Positions 1 through 14,116 are shown, counted from the first letter of the stretch. The stretch is 64,000 nucleotides of DNA from Sordaria brevicollis (GCA_033439795.1 JAUTDP010000001.1:5642001-5706000); one strand, 5' to 3'. The notes: generated by a model not told the origin, from the sequence alone. Numbers and translations: made by a program.

Positions 1-1225
1 TTCTCCAGTGAGTCCCAAGTTGGCCTGGGCTCCTCCGGTTATATCTTGACCACTCCTACTCTAAGTGCTAACATGCGTTTACCACCCAGAACTCGTAGCC
101 GCCCTCAACTCTCTAGAAAAGATTGCCTGGGTCCGGCTCGACGATGACACAGTTAGGTTCACCGTCATCCCTGACACCGGGTCCCAAGTATGGGCCTCCC
201 TCTCCATCGACACCATCTTCGACAGCTACCACATCCAGTCCGCCGAACCCGGCAACACCATCAACCTCGAACTTCCCCTGGGCCCCCTCCAACGAGCCCT
301 GAGATCCGCTCTCAACAGCAACCACGCCAGCCTGCGTCTCACCAAACGCGACGGCATCCCCATGCTCTCCATGACTATCCACACCATGACCAAGGACGCA
401 CCCTCTGCCCGTAACAATCGCAACAAAAACGCCGCCGCCGATTCTCTAGACCACATGGACGAAGATCCCTTCGGCGAAAACTCACACAACTCCACCTACC
501 CCCAAGAATCCCTCGAACTCACCCATAAGCGCGAGCGCGAAAAGGTCATCACCCAAGACATACCCGTGCGCGTCCTCCATCCTGACACCGTTGAGACCAT
601 CATGCAGCCCAAAGTGCGCGAACCAGATGTACACATCGTTTTGCCTCCGCTGCTTCAACTCAAAGCGATTTCAGACCGATTTACCAAATTGGCTATCACC
701 ACTGCCTCTTCTTCTGGTGGGAGAAATAATAACAGAGAAGCGCAAAACCCAAAACTGGAATTAAGCGCCAACATGCACGGCAGCTTGCGGTTAAGATTGG
801 TCGCCGACACCCTGGACATTACTAGCGTCTGGGACGGCGTGCTGGAGAACCCGGAATTAGATCCGGCGGTGCTGCCGTGTCCGATTGAGGAGCATCCATC
901 GACTATATATAAGGAGGCAGGGCCGGATAGGTGGGCGACGGTGAGGGTGGATGGGAAGGATTGGAGCAGGGTTCTGAGCGTGGGACGGCTGGAGGGGAGT
1001 AGGGTGATTGCGTGCTTTGCGAATGAGCATGCGCTGATATTGTACGTTTATATCAGGCGGGTGGATGATGATTTTCAGATGGGGGGTGGGTTGGCGAGGG
1101 ATGGAGGGGAGGCGGAGGATGTTGTTACTGTGAGTCTTTGCCTCCAATCCGTTACCCTTGTTGAGAAGGAGGTTACTAACTTATGGTTTCTGTGGTAGTA
1201 CTACATTACGGGTTACAGCGCTTGA
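1..1225 (+). CDS. hus1: Hus1-like DNA damage checkpoint clamp subunit (5' partial)
   Basis: This is the Hus1/Mec3 subunit of the 9-1-1 (Rad9-Hus1-Rad1) sliding clamp, which loads at damaged DNA in the nucleus and activates the checkpoint kinase. The start lies upstream of the window. Visible exons are 1-7, 90-1129 and 1199-1225. Introns 8-89 and 1130-1198 both have GTGAGT donors and internal CTAAC-type branch sites. The junctions keep frame, and the last exon adds YYITGYSA before TGA. The product resembles Hus1 along its length: an early LNSLEKIAWVRL stretch, a central LELPLGPLQRALRSA segment matching a clamp strand and helix, and a late VRVDGKDWSRVLSVGRL segment. A low-complexity acidic/Asn-rich insert near the middle (around 410-520) is probably a surface loop. 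Family assignment is firm; the length cannot be judged because the N-terminus is missing. Confidence 0.85.
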
Positions 1226-2081
1226 TCTCAATCAATCCCTAAAGGGTGTTTGGTGACGGATCATTCCAGCGGGAAAAGGATCGGGTCTTACACGGCGTTT
1301 CGGACAGAACAGGAATGGAGCTGAAGGGAAAAGTACAAGATGTCTGCAAATATCAGTTTTATAAGCATGGAGTTATAAAGGAGCGGGTGGTTCGGCAATT
1401 TACTATATTGTTATCTCCTACAGAAACTTGAGCATGTTGGTTGAGACAGGAAGCAATTAGTCAGTCTGATGAAAACCTATATGTATAAAGCATTAAGTTG
1501 AAAGATAAACGCAGCAAATTGCGAAATGAAGAAGATACCAACTCGTACAAACATTTCGATGTCAATGTAGACCAAGTGTCTCCAATTAATTGATATCATC
1601 TCAAGGAGAAACAGTTGGAGAAATGTGTAGTCAACAAGTAGTTCTTCCAATCTGCAAATTCTGAGTTTACGGTGAGTGTCCGTGACTTCACGTTGGTATT
1701 ATGTCCATGCAGTGTGAATGTAAACAAACCCCTTTTTCGTAGAGGCTACTGTACCCGCTGTCTGCCAAGACCTACCATCGTCTATCACGAGGTAGACACC
1801 ACCCTAAGAGCCTCATCAACGTCATCTCAACAGACTTCCTGACTTGGGACGCGACTGAGAGGATGGGGAAGAGCATACAACTCTAGAATACACTCCACGC
1901 GTCGACCGATCTCTTGTTCCACAAGTTCGAGGCGTCATACACAATCACATCCCTTCGAGTGGTCAAAGACCAATAAACTACAAAAAACCGAATATTTCCA
2001 ACTTCCCGTTCATTAAGTACATACATACAACTCTTCGTTAAAAACAATCCAATCTATACAAACTCTGACCTAGCAATTGTC
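1226..2081. other. Intergenic, convergent 3' flanks of hus1 and sec16
   Basis: Both flanking genes end here, so the stretch holds two 3' UTRs and terminators. Short open frames (for example 1246-1431) show no recognisable protein. AT-rich segments near 1480-1620 and 1960-2060 are plausible polyadenylation regions. I see no repeat or RNA gene. Confidence 0.5.
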
Positions 2082-5000
2082 CTACTTCTGCATAACATCC
2101 ACATACCTAGCCGCCTTCCTCGGCTTCTTCGCCTCGCCCCTCTTCCTCGGTCCCGCCGCCCCCAACAAATCATCAATACTACTCGTCGAGCTCAAAGGCT
2201 TGCTAGCACCACCAGGCGGCGGCGCACTCGTGCTCGACGCCGTGCGCTGCATCGCCGTCGCCATACCCGGGGACAACAACCCCGCACTACCAGGGGGTCC
2301 GCCGGGGGTGGGAGGTCCAACGCCAACAGCGCTAGGCGGGCCCGAAGAAATGTTGTTCTCCGAGGCCGAGGGCATGAGCGCCGACGGCCTAGGCGGCCCC
2401 GTGGGAGGAGCGCTGGCGCGGCCGCCACCGGGGGTGTTGGGCACGCTGCCGCCCATGGGAGGAGCAGGGCTGGAGGCCGAAGAGCGGGGGATGCCGCCCT
2501 TGGGTGGTGGGGGAGTAGCCTTCTTGGCGGCTTGGTCTTCGGGGCTGGCGTTCTTGTTGACCCACCGCTTTTGCTCGGGGTCGAAGTAGAACGAGTTGGC
2601 TTCGCCGAGCTTGGCGCGAATGGGCTTACCCGGGCTGGAGGCGGCGTTGGCATCGGCGGCGGCGGCCTCCTTCTTGCCGAACCAGCTGGTGAAGCCCCAG
2701 CCCTTTTTGGCGGCCTTGGCTTCTGCGGCACGTTTGGCTTGGAGGAAATGTCAGTGATATGTTTACCTAAAGTGTAAGTGGGCTTAGTAGTACCAACCTT
2801 CTTCTTCAGCAATTCGGCGAACCATCTCCTCGTTCTCTCGGTCAATCTCGGCCTTAGACTTGCCAGCAGGCTTCGGCACCGCGGGGAAGTCATCGTCATC
2901 ATCATCATACATAGGGCCCTTCTTCTTCGGTTTGGGCTTATCTTCCTCCGACTCATCCTCGTCCTTGGAAGGCTGAGTGTCCGGCTCATAGGAAGGCGGC
3001 TCATAGCTATATGGCTGATATGAAGGAGGCTCAAATGTGTTGACAGTTTCACTGGCCTGGTTGGAGTCACCGTTCTCCTTGGATTCACCGTCCTCATTGT
3101 TGGTGGCAGGAGCCTCGTAAGGAGTGAACGACGGAGGCTCATACCCGCCATAGGATGGTGGCTGGTAGCCGGTTGACGGGGCAGATAGGGGCTCGTTGGC
3201 AGGTTCCTCATTTGCCTGGACATTGTTTTGAGGAGTGAAGGGCTGATAGCCAGATGTAGCAACCGCTGGCGACGTCAAGCTTGGCTGAGGCTGCATGTTA
3301 GGCGCAATGTAGGATGGTTCCTGTGGCGTTGTGCCGTAGGGCGTATATGGCTGAGCAGGCGAAGAGGTACGGTTGGGAGCGTATTGACTGTGCGAATAAC
3401 CCCGCTGAGAATCCAAGGACTGACGCGGCATCTCAACTGAGCTTCTGCTGTACTCGCCCGACGCCCGCTCCATCGATGAGCGAGGCGCATATGGAGAGTT
3501 GGTCTCATAGGGGTTGTAGTTCGGCGTCGATGGTTGAGGAGCGCCTGGTGCGTAGCGAGAAGCAGTCCGGGTAGGAGGAGGAGAGAACATGTTGGGACCG
3601 TTCGTCGTGGGAACAGTAGGCATGCCATAGCTGGGAATGGCCGCGCCAAAGGTCTCGAGGTTGTTGGCTGAAGGTGAGCGACTGATAGTCGGGGTTCCTC
3701 CTGCGATCCGTGCGAAAGGACCAGATTCTCCGGCACCGTCGGGTGAGCCCTTAGCACCATCCTCGTTGTCATCTCCAGCGACGAATTTGTTGAACCGGTT
3801 CCACATGGAATCGGAAACCTTGTTCATGCTAGGCTTCGGGATCCAAGAATTGGATTCTTCCTTGGGCGCCTGCTTCAACCGCTTCATCAGATCATCTACG
3901 TAAGCCTCAAGGATGGGATGGTAGTAAGGAGAGCGCTTTGTCTGCGCAGTGATCGCAGCCATAATAGCCTCACAGTATTGGAGCGCCTTGTCCCTGAAGC
4001 CATACTCAGCTAGAGCATACGCGTGTTGCAACTTGTATGCCGCCAAATGAGGATTGCTGACAGGTACGGTACCACCAGCAAGGGTTTGGCCGTACTCATA
4101 GACCTCGCTCAACAAAAGAGGCTCAATCTCCTTCGCGAACTGCTCAGCCTGCCTCCTATGATCAGACCCAACCAGCACAAAGTTGGAGGCCGGGTTATCC
4201 AGGCCACCAAAGATGGTCTGGCTTCTGGCAAACAGGAAGCAGATGTGAGCCGCCTCGGCTCTTCCATAACCGGACAGCAAATTGCCCAGAGAGTTGATGG
4301 CCCGGGCATCATCAGGAGTCCTGTTACTGAGGATCAAGGAGAGAGTTTCACGCCACTTATCAAGGCCACCCATGGCGTCCTTGGAGACACCTGAAGTGGA
4401 ATCCTTGGCCACTAGCTGAAGGCCGGCGCGGGCATGGGCGGGCACCAGTTCGTCGACACTCTCTTCATGGTTGCCAGAGAGGACATCATAAAGGGCGGCC
4501 AGCGACTCATTGTTGTGGCCGGTAGAGTTCACCTCGTTCTTGACGAACTCCTGAGCGACCCGCTTATAGAGGTCGGGGTTAAGGGCGTTGGCCAGCAGGA
4601 AGGCATGACCCCACAGCCGCTTATCGACCGCGGCCCAAACAGCCTTCTCACTATCGCCAGTGATAAGATGGTTGCGGATCTGCTCAACAGCCGAAGAATC
4701 AACCGAGTCAGCCTGTAGTGAAGTCGTGGCAGAGTTGCCCAATCCGGACGGGTTCAGGGCACTGGCGAACTCGGGCTGGCCACCAATGGCTGAAGCCTCC
4801 GGGTAAAGGATTTCGCGCACGGCTTGGTTAACAGTCGGGTTGCCCTCCAAAACACCATCATGCTCGACGAACACCCTCAGGATCTTCCAGAGCAGGAGTC
4901 TCTCTGTTGTCCGCTTATCCTCATGAGACGGGCTGAGTTGATGAGACAAGTTGGTAGGCACAGTCCTCTCCAGAGTTTCAATACCGTTTGTCAACCAGGT

Positions 5001-8000
5001 GATCGTCTCCTTCTTCTTCGACTTGCCCTTCAAGGGGCCAGGGAATTTGGCCAGACGCTCCTCCATTGGCTCAATATCCTTCATGCTCTTGATCTTGACC
5101 TCGCCTGGGCTACGGATAACCATGGGAGCCGTTGAGCCCATGCCATATCGCGGCACGTCCTTGGGGAACATGGTCACCAGAGTCCCACCAACTCCCCATG
5201 AGATGAGGGGAACACCACGCCATCTTTGAAGAGGGTCATGTTCTCTACCATCTGTCGGGGGCACTAGGTTGAAGTTCTGAGTGTTACCACGCGGACGCGA
5301 TGTGGGCGCGGCAATCGGTGGGAAAGTGGAGCTTGGCTGCATAGTAATGGGGGAGTACAAGGCAGCACGCGGCGAAGTCGTATCAGTGACCGACGAAGGA
5401 CGAGGGATCGGGTCAATAGGCTTTGCGTTCCTGTTTCCGTAAAGTTGACCAGGCGACTGAGTCTGCGACCGAGGTGGCGGTGCAAAGTCGTGAGATGGAG
5501 CAGTAGCCGCAGGTTGATAGCTGGACGTCGCCCTCTGAGGAGACGTCACCGGCTGTACGGTCAGAGACTGAGGAGGAGGCGTCCTTCTCGATCGGTGCGG
5601 CAAAGCGCCATGCCTCGACGCAGTGGGAGAGGTCTGATGAGGCACTGCCGGGACTTGGTTGGGAGATACCATACCCTGCATGGGGCCTTCTTCCTCTACT
5701 TCCTGCGTCGGAGGCAGAGAAGGGACTCTTTGAAGTCGTAAATCGTAGAGCGAATTGCTACTCCGCTTTTCCGAAAGACCACTCTCTCCATGGCCAGCCA
5801 CAAGAGGCCTCGACTCGAAATGTGCCAACGGGCTTGATGTACGGGGCTGATGCGGCAAGACTGGTGGTAGAACAGGTGGCGCCGAAGTAGTCGGAGTGTA
5901 ACCCGAACTCGTTGGCCGAGAAGCCGGCGGAGCAGGAGAGTAACGGCTTGCTGCAGCAGGTGGGACGGGAGTGCTGAGCTGCGACCCGCTTGGAGGTGCC
6001 GGAGAATAGCGGCTTGTAGCCGGAGCAGGAACAGCAGGAGCGAGGTTAGATGTGCTGGATGGCAACGAAGCGTAAGGGTTGACGCGCGGCGGCGCAACCA
6101 GATTGGGAATTTCCGCATGTTGGGTAGGAGGAGAGTTGGGAGCAGACCCCATGGCAGGAGGCATCCCAGGCACTGGTGGCCGTGAAGCAACAGGTGGGCC
6201 AGTCGTCGGCGGCGGTCCGTATGGACTAGCCTGTGCTGGCGAGGCAGTTCCCATTGTATGTCGAGAAGCTGGGCGCGCCTTTGTGACCACAGGAAGCTCC
6301 TCGAAGAACTTCTCCTTCGGCTTGGCTCCGCCAGAAGGTGGTGGGGGCTTAACACCAGGCTGAGATAAAGGTGGGACAGAGGTGGCGGGTGGAGGAGGCA
6401 GATGAGTTGCGCTCTTGGGGGGTGGTGGAACAGCCGGTGCCGTCATAGGCTTGTTGAGAGTTGCCATACTTGGACGCTTCTTTACCTTGACTACCTCCAT
6501 AGGAAGGTCGTACGGTGACTGGTAGCCGCCCTTTTTATCGACAAAACTTTCAGCCTTTCTTTCGATCTGTGGCGGGGGAACCGCGCCGTAGCCAAATCTT
6601 CCAGCTGGAGGAGGGGCCGAAACGGGGGCACCAAAGGGCGTAACAGGTGTCTGCGCAACCGTGCTAGGTGCAGCAGGGAAATAAGGATTTGACGGCGCCG
6701 ATGTTAGCGGTGGCGGAGCAGGAGCATAGGGATTCGCGGCTCCAGTCAAGCTCGATGTTTGACCCTGGGGCATGTACCGGGTGGTAGGAGTTGTCGTAGT
6801 GTTTGAACCGGCTACGCTAGGCGCGCTGGGTTGAGTTGTGTTCATTGTTGGGAACTCCTCCGAATCGCTCAGAAAACCCTCATCATCACTACCAAAGAAC
6901 GCAGCCGGATCAATCTCCTTTTCCTTGTTCTCGTTCGACGCCTCTGTAGAATCATCAAGGAGCGACAAAGTGTCCTCTTCGTCATCAGCAAACAATTCCT
7001 TCCACTTGGCATCAAGATCTTCGCCTTCTGGCTTCGTTTCCTCCGGCTTCTGCTCCTTGTTGCTTTCGCTCGTATGCTCATCTGCAGTCAATGTCTCGGG
7101 CTGGCCATCATTATGTGTTTCTGCCACGGCATCTGCTTCCTCCTCGGGTTGCTCTTCCACCGTCTCGACGCTTGGTTGTGCAGAGCCCATATCCATAGCG
7201 CCCAATACCTGCATTGTCGACTTGCGTTCGAGCGGCTGCGGCTCGTGTTCTGTCTGGCTGGCATCTTGTTGCTGAACCTGGCTGAAAAAGTCGTCGTCAT
7301 TGCCGTCCTCTCCTCCGAATAGGTCCTTGCCATTCTCCTGTTGGGTTGCCGTGTTTCCATCATGTGAAATCAGGGGAACACCCTCCTCGAACCGGGCATC
7401 AAGCGCCTCAGTGGCCTTATCACCAAGGTCACCGCCCATATACTGCTGCTGAGAATCGTTCCCGTCCTCGGCACCAGTCTGCTCAAACCCGTTGTTCTGT
7501 GCCTCAGACAACTGGCTAAAGAAACCATCATCGCCGTGTACTTCCACCTCGTCGTCATCGCAAAGGAAACCCGCAACCTGTGGCTGGACAATTGGTGACT
7601 GCTCCTGGTAGGTCTCGGTTTGGTGTTGCTCCTGCTGCTGCTGAGGTTCCTGGTGATGTTCTTGTTGCTCTTCCTGATGCTGCTCGTGCTGTTCTAGAGG
7701 AGGTACGGGAGGGAAAGAATTGGTCCGGTCGCTTGATGGCAAGAACTTGAAGGGATCCGTATCCGCTCGTGCGAGATTCCACTCCGGATCGCCGTCATCG
7801 CTCCAGCTAGGCTCGTGAGGAATTGTCCGAGTGAAGGACATGGTACTTGTGTGCTTGGAAGCGATGTCGGACGGTTCGTCTGTATCGGCCTTTTCGGTGG
7901 CAGCATCGGTAGGCTCCGTATGTTCGGGGGCAATGTCAGCAGTGGTGGCGTCCTCGGAAACTGCCTCGGTAGCTTGTGTATCCTCAACGGCGGGTTCGGG

Positions 8001-8387
8001 AGCTTCTGGCTGAGTAGGAGCTGGCTCGACAGCTTCAACATCTTTCGTGGTTATCTGTCCGGTCTCTGTCTGATCTGAAGCTCCTTCGACGGTGACTGTA
8101 TCAGAAGGTCTGGTTTCACTCGATATTTGGGTCGTAGCTTGCGCATCGGCCGTCGCAGGTGCTGTCGTATGATTGCCATAGTCGGGAAACCAGGAGTCAG
8201 AGCCGTCATTCTCGGTCGGCGCATCCCCTTCCCCTACTCCGTTATCGACTCCCCAGAAATCAGCGCCATCGTCGTCGGCTATACCGTTCGCATGTTTTGT
8301 CGTGTCCGCGACGGGCTCGTCAGTCGGTAAGGGTGCCGGGATGTCGGCAGTCGTGTTTGGCATAAATGCCGGGTTCCATGAAGCCAT
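2082..8387 (-). CDS. sec16: COPII coat assembly scaffold Sec16
   Basis: Sec16 is the peripheral ER scaffold that marks ER exit sites and organises Sec23/24 and Sec13/31. There are two exons, 8387-2798 and 2737-2082, with a 60-bp intron 2738-2797 (GTTGGT donor, CACTGAC branch site). Splicing joins a charged helix to [21 protein letters not shown], giving 2081 residues, near the yeast length. The first ~1000 residues are disordered and rich in Glu, Gln, Ser and Pro, with a Gln/His tract near residue 245. The central conserved domain starts near residue 1045 ([18 protein letters not shown]) and is followed by the helical ancestral coatomer element-like region to about 1500. The tail holds a [11 protein letters not shown] motif and a [13 protein letters not shown] motif typical of Sec16 C-termini, then a Pro/Gly-rich end. 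It is divergent from the Neo1-type flippase gene across 1.57 kb. Confidence 0.95.
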
Positions 8388-9956
8388 GGTGGGCGATTAG
8401 ACGGCGCGATACAGCTGGAGAGAGCTGTATACGTTGCGCGCTGGCAAAGAAAAAGAAAGAATTACTGTATATAATTAAGTGAAGGTTAGTACATGAAGAA
8501 GGAGGGAAGAAGGCGAAGTGGAAAGATGTGTAAGATCTGGATGGAGAAAGGGTATGGTGTGTGTCTCGTTGGCCAGGAGCTAGCTCGTGGTGGGAAGACC
8601 AAGATGGGGCGAAACTCAATCGCTTGATCGCGTAACCGAACGGCGATTGGCGACGGGAACTGGGAGCGGAGGTCGGGCTTGTTGAGTGAGCCTCGGACGA
8701 AAGACTCAACGGAGGGAGACAAGACCCCTGTTCTCCATGCCCAGAGTGCCAATTGTCGAATGGGAATAGGGGCAAGCAAGAGAGACCACTAACTTGTACA
8801 AAGAACCAAGTAATTGAGGCAGAACAGAGTCAATAGCTGATCATGGTGGTCGAAAGCATGTAAAGAAACAAGGGCAGTACTGTCGTCCTGTTTGTTGGGA
8901 TGGAATGGTCGATCACACGTGGGAATGTTATGGCGGACGGGGGAACTGCGCAACGGCAGAATACTCCAAAAAGTTGTTGCAACTTGTCAAGATCCAAGAT
9001 TGTGATTGTGACGATGAGGCGCAACCGGGAGCGGCCGTCGGAAGACTTTCTGGAAAGCCGTTCCAACGAGACTCCCGACGAGTTGCAGAAGGCGTCTGTA
9101 TGCAACTCTAGGGCGGTCTGATATCCTGATGGCGGGGAATGTGCGGGGATCTCTAACAAAAAAGTTACAACAGCTGGCCTTACCACGATGGCCAGAAAGA
9201 TGGCATCGGCTGGGGGCATGAACGATGAAGCGGCAGCTTATCGGGGAGTTGCGCTGTTAGGTCAAGACTGTCCATTTGGCGTTAATTTGCCAACTCCTAC
9301 AGGTGGTCCACTAACAGATAAGAGTGCTTGGTCCCTCCAGCATCATCACAGCTACTGCAGCCTGGGAAGCTGTCCATGGTAGCGAGTACGGTATGGGAGG
9401 GAGGCCGCGCACACAGTCCGATCACTGCCACCACTGCTGCACTTCTTTCCACTTCGTCTCCGTTTGTGACTTTCTTTCCGTCACATGCGATCGCCATCTT
9501 TCCACTTCCCTACCTACCTATCTCTACCGGTAGCTGATGCGACACGACAGATTGTGTACGACGATAACGACAACTTGAACATTTTACGAATTATTCGCCA
9601 TATTCATGACTGCCCCTGGTTTACTTGCCCAGCAGTAACTTTATCATCTCAACTTATACCCACCCGCTACTATCTTCGACTCCCCTTGCAGCACCAAGCA
9701 CCAAGAAAGCATCCACCGGCAGCAGCAGACTGACGCACCTAGATTACCAACCACGGCCATTATGGGAAGGAGGAGTTGATCTCGACATACCACGAAAGAG
9801 GACCCTCCCAAGTTGACCCCTAACTTTTTGGACAAACCAACCACAGATCCGAAAGCAGTCACGAACCACAGCCCAAGCTACCCTTAGCTACAGATCAGGC
9901 CGCGACAGATTATTAAACCGGACACAGAAGATAGAAAGGGCTCTGCCCAATGCGGA
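8388..9956. promoter_or_regulatory. Divergent upstream region between sec16 and the flippase gene
   Basis: This 1.57-kb gap carries the promoters and 5' leaders of sec16 (leftward) and the Neo1-type flippase gene (rightward). A CACGTG E-box lies at 8916-8921. Pyrimidine-rich stretches occur near 9420-9530. No TATA box is obvious and no open frame looks like a gene. Confidence 0.45.
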
Positions 9957-12900
9957 ATGCCTTCTTCAGACCCATACCATCTCTCCAAGCCGCCCGATTC
10001 CCACGTCGATGAATCCGACTCCGACTTGGAGATAGACCTCGAAGAACTCGATCCCCAACCAGCCACTGATTCCAGAAACAGCCACCAGCAGCAGTCCTCA
10101 GGGAAGAAGGGCTCCCATAGTCGCAACTCTTCCGAACAACGTCCTCCTCCTCCTCCGAGTATAGCACTTCGCAATCTTCGCATGGGTGGTCTACGCCGAG
10201 GCGCCAAACGCAATGGATATGGCGAGCTAGGCCGTAGCCGAGATGGAAACAACGAGGACTCCCACGGTCTTCTCGGCAATGACGACGGCAACCACGGTCG
10301 CTACTCGGTCGGTAGTGCCACCCACGACGAGGATGCCGGTCTTCTCAGCGAACATGGAGGTGGTGGCCGAATGCGGACCAGCAGTGGGCGACGGCGGAGA
10401 TCCTTCGCCAGTGACGGTCTACGAAACATCTCGATGAAGCTGCCCAGCTTCATGTCAGGCAACTCGGGCGACCAGAACAACCCTAACGAGGAACAAGAAC
10501 AGGAGGAAGACGACCCCTCAGCGTCACGATTAGTTGCCGTTGGCCCGTCACAGTCGACCCGTTTCCCGCCCAATCTTATATCCAACGCCAAGTATACAGC
10601 ATGGAGTTTTTTACCGGTAACTCTATACAACGAGTTTTCTTTCTTCTTCAACATGTACTTCCTCCTGGTTGCTCTTTCCCAGGCCATCCCCGCACTACGA
10701 ATCGGCTACCTCTCCACCTACGTTGCACCCTTGGCATTCGTCTTGTTCATCACCTTGGCAAAGGAGGCATACGACGATATCGAGAGGAGGAGGAGAGATA
10801 ACGAGGCGAATTCCGAAGAATACACAGTTCTCCAGTTTGAGGATCCAGGAGCAAGCTTGGGCATGAACCGACCTAGGAGGAAGATGAAATCGGCGCATAC
10901 ACGAAAAGGATCTAAGCGTCTTGGCGTTGAGCGGGAAACGGACCGGTTATCGGATATTCAAGAGGAGGAAGAACAGGCCGAAGGTCAGGGTCTTCGCAAG
11001 CTACCGGCGTCATACGTTTCGGAAATCAGCAAAAAATCCAAGGACCTTAAAGTGGGCGACGTCTTGAAGCTTACCAAGGGCCATCGCGTTCCGGCAGATG
11101 TCATTATTCTCAAGTGTTTGTCGCACGAGTCGGCTGCCAACAAGGAGGCCGAGGAGGAAACACCTGCGAAGGAGGAGGTGCTGCTTCTGGATCACTTGGA
11201 GGATGATGATGCGGGAGAGGGCAGTTCCAAGAACGCGGAAACCTCTACGGACGACGAAAACAAGGGAGCCGAGGGAAGCTCAAGCGGCGAAACTTTTATT
11301 CGGACTGATCAACTGGATGGTGAAACTGATTGGAAGCTGCGGTTGGCGTCCCCGTTATCTCAGAACCTCAGCACGGAAGAATTGGTTCGTCTACGTGTCA
11401 CGGCCGGGAAGCCTGACAAGAGGGTCAACGAGTTCGTCGGCACATTGGAACTTCTCCCTTCGCGGCAGGATGTCATGAGCAGTGCTGCGTATAACTCTAG
11501 GGAGGATGACGATGTCAAGGCAGCGCCTCTCTCGATCGACAATACAGCCTGGGCCAATACCGTTATCGCCTCGAATGCGACAACCCTCGCAGTCATTGTC
11601 TATACCGGACCCCAAACTCGCTCGGCTCTTTCCACGTCACCTTCACGATCCAAGACTGGTCTTCTGGAGTACGAGATCAACTCGCTTACCAAGATCCTGT
11701 GCTTTCTCACACTGTTCCTCTCGATTGTTCTTGTTGCTCTGGAAGGCTTCAGCACGGCCAAGGGCAACGTCTGGTACGTCAAGATCATGAGATTCTTGGT
11801 ACTGTTCTCTACCATTGTGCCCATCAGTCTTCGTGTCAATTTGGATCTCGGCAAGTCTGTCTATTCTTGGTTTATTCAAAGAGATCCTGGCATTCCTGGG
11901 GCTGTTGTGCGAACGAGTACGATTCCAGAGGATCTGGGACGGATAGAGTATCTGCTGAGTGACAAGACTGGTACTTTGACTCAAAACGAAATGGAGATGA
12001 AGAAGATCCATGTCGGAACGGTCTCCTACGCCAACGAAGCGATGGATGAGGTTGCAACCTACGTGAAGCAAGGCTTCAACTTGGGCTCTTCGGCCTCTTC
12101 TGCCAGCCTGGCCCTTGCAACCCCGTCTTCGACCTATTCGGCCGCCAACGTTGGTGCTACGAGAACACGCCGTGAGATTGGGTCGCGTGTCCGCGATGTC
12201 GTCCTGGCTCTTGCCCTCTGCCACAATGTCACCCCGACCTCGGAAGAGGACGAGAACGGTCAAACTGTCAACTCATACCAAGCCTCTTCACCCGACGAAA
12301 TTGCCATTGTCAAGTGGACCGAATCCGTAGGCCTGCGTCTAGCCCACCGCGATCGCAAGCACATTGTTCTTGAGTCTGCTGAAAGCGGTCGGCCGGTGGT
12401 CAAGGTCCGTATTCTCGACATTTTCCCCTTCACGTCGGAGGGCAAGCGCATGGGTATCATTGTCCAGTTCTATGAAAAGCTCCAGCCCAATGCTCCCAGT
12501 CTCGGAAGCAGCGAGATTTGGTTCTACCAAAAGGGTGCCGACACCGTCATGAGCTCTATCGTCGCCGCCAACGACTGGCTCGACGAAGAGACGGCCAACA
12601 TGGCGCGCGAAGGTCTCCGCACGCTTGTCGTCGGTAGGAAGCGTCTCTCTCTGAAGGAATACCAAGAGTTCTCCGCCAAGCACCACGAGGCCTCGCTCTC
12701 CATCAGCGGTCGCGAGGCAAGCATGCAGGCCGTCGTCTCGCAATACCTCGAGCACAATCTGGAACTACTTGGCGTCACCGGTGTCGAAGACAAACTACAA
12801 AAGGACGTCAAGCCTTCCCTGGAACTTCTTCGCAACGCCGGCATCAAAATCTGGATGCTCACAGGCGACAAGGTAGAAACCGCTCGCTGCGTCGCCGTCA

Positions 12901-14116
12901 GCTCTAAGCTCGTTGCCAGGGGCCAGTACATCCACACCATCGCCAAGCTAAGGAGAAAAGACGGTGCGCAAGATAACCTCGACCTGCTCCGTAGCAAGAC
13001 CGATTCCTGTCTGCTCATCGACGGCGAGTCACTGGCCATGTACCTAACCCACTTCCGGCGCGAATTCATTTCCGTGGCCGTGCTCTTACCGACCGTCGTT
13101 GCCTGCCGTTGCTCGCCTACCCAGAAGGCCGAAGTCGCCAAGCTGATCAAGGAGTACACCAAGAAGCGCGTCTGCTGCATCGGCGACGGCGGAAACGACG
13201 TTTCCATGATCCAAGCCGCGGACGTGGGCGTGGGTATCGTCGGTAAGGAAGGTCGGCAAGCTAGTTTGGCCGCCGATTTTTCGATTGAGCAGTTCCATCA
13301 TCTCACCAAGTTGCTGGTGTGGCACGGCAGAAACAGCTACAAGCGCAGCGCGAAGCTGGCGCAGTTTGTGATTCATCGTGGCTTGATTATCGCTGTTTGT
13401 CAGACTATGTACAGTATCGCGTTGAAGTTCGAGCCGGAGGGTCTTTATAAGGTTTGTCTTTCTACCCTTCCTTATATCCATTGATGTGGTAATTGACTGG
13501 ATGATAGGACTGGCTGATGGTAGGCTACGCAACCGTCTACACCGCCATGCCCGTCTTGTCTTTGGTGCTCGACAAGGACGTAGACGAGGACCTCGCCAAT
13601 CTTTACCCGGAACTCTACAAGGAGTTAACCTCCGGCAGCTCCTTGTCGTACCGAACCTTCTTCGTCTGGGTCTTTGTGTCGATCTATCAAGGCTGTCTGA
13701 TCCAGGGCTTGTCGCAGGTGCTCACGGGTGTTGATGGCCCCCGCATGTTGGCCGTCAGTTACACCGTGCTAGTGCTCAACGAGCTGCTGATGGTGGCCAT
13801 CGAAATTACTACCTGGCATTGGGTCATGGTGGTCAGTATCGTGGGCACGTTTTTGATGTATGTCGTGTCGATACCGTTTTTGGGAGGGTATTTTGATTTG
13901 AAGTTTGTTTTGACTTTGTGAGTATTTCCTTCCCTCCCTCCCTTTGCTGGTGAAGCTTGGAGGTGATGGTACAGTTACTGACAAAAGACGATGGATAGGG
14001 GTTTCCTGTGGCGCGTCGCTGCTATTGCTGCTATTTCGCTCATTCCGACTTATGCGGCAAAGGTGATTAGGAGGACGATGAAACCACCTTCGTATAGGAA
14101 GGTTCAGGGTATCTGA
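9957..14116 (+). CDS. neo1: P4-type ATPase, Neo1/ATP9-like phospholipid flippase
   Basis: This aminophospholipid translocase of Golgi/endosome membranes flips lipids to the cytosolic leaflet. Exons are 9957-13451, 13508-13917 and 13999-14116, giving 1340 residues. Both introns keep frame and the last exon adds the final membrane segment (LGFLWRVAAIAAISLIPTYAAK). The first ~190 residues are a Ser/Arg-rich cytosolic tail. The actuator domain carries DGETDWKL (near residue 450) in place of the TGES of ion pumps. The phosphorylation motif DKTGTLTQNE is at about 669, the TGDKVET hinge near 968 and GDGGND near 1075. The short loop before the first membrane segments and the family-specific VTLYNEFSFFFNMYFLL stretch point to the Neo1 branch, which works without a Cdc50 partner, rather than Drs2/Dnf. 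All catalytic motifs are intact. Confidence 0.93.
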
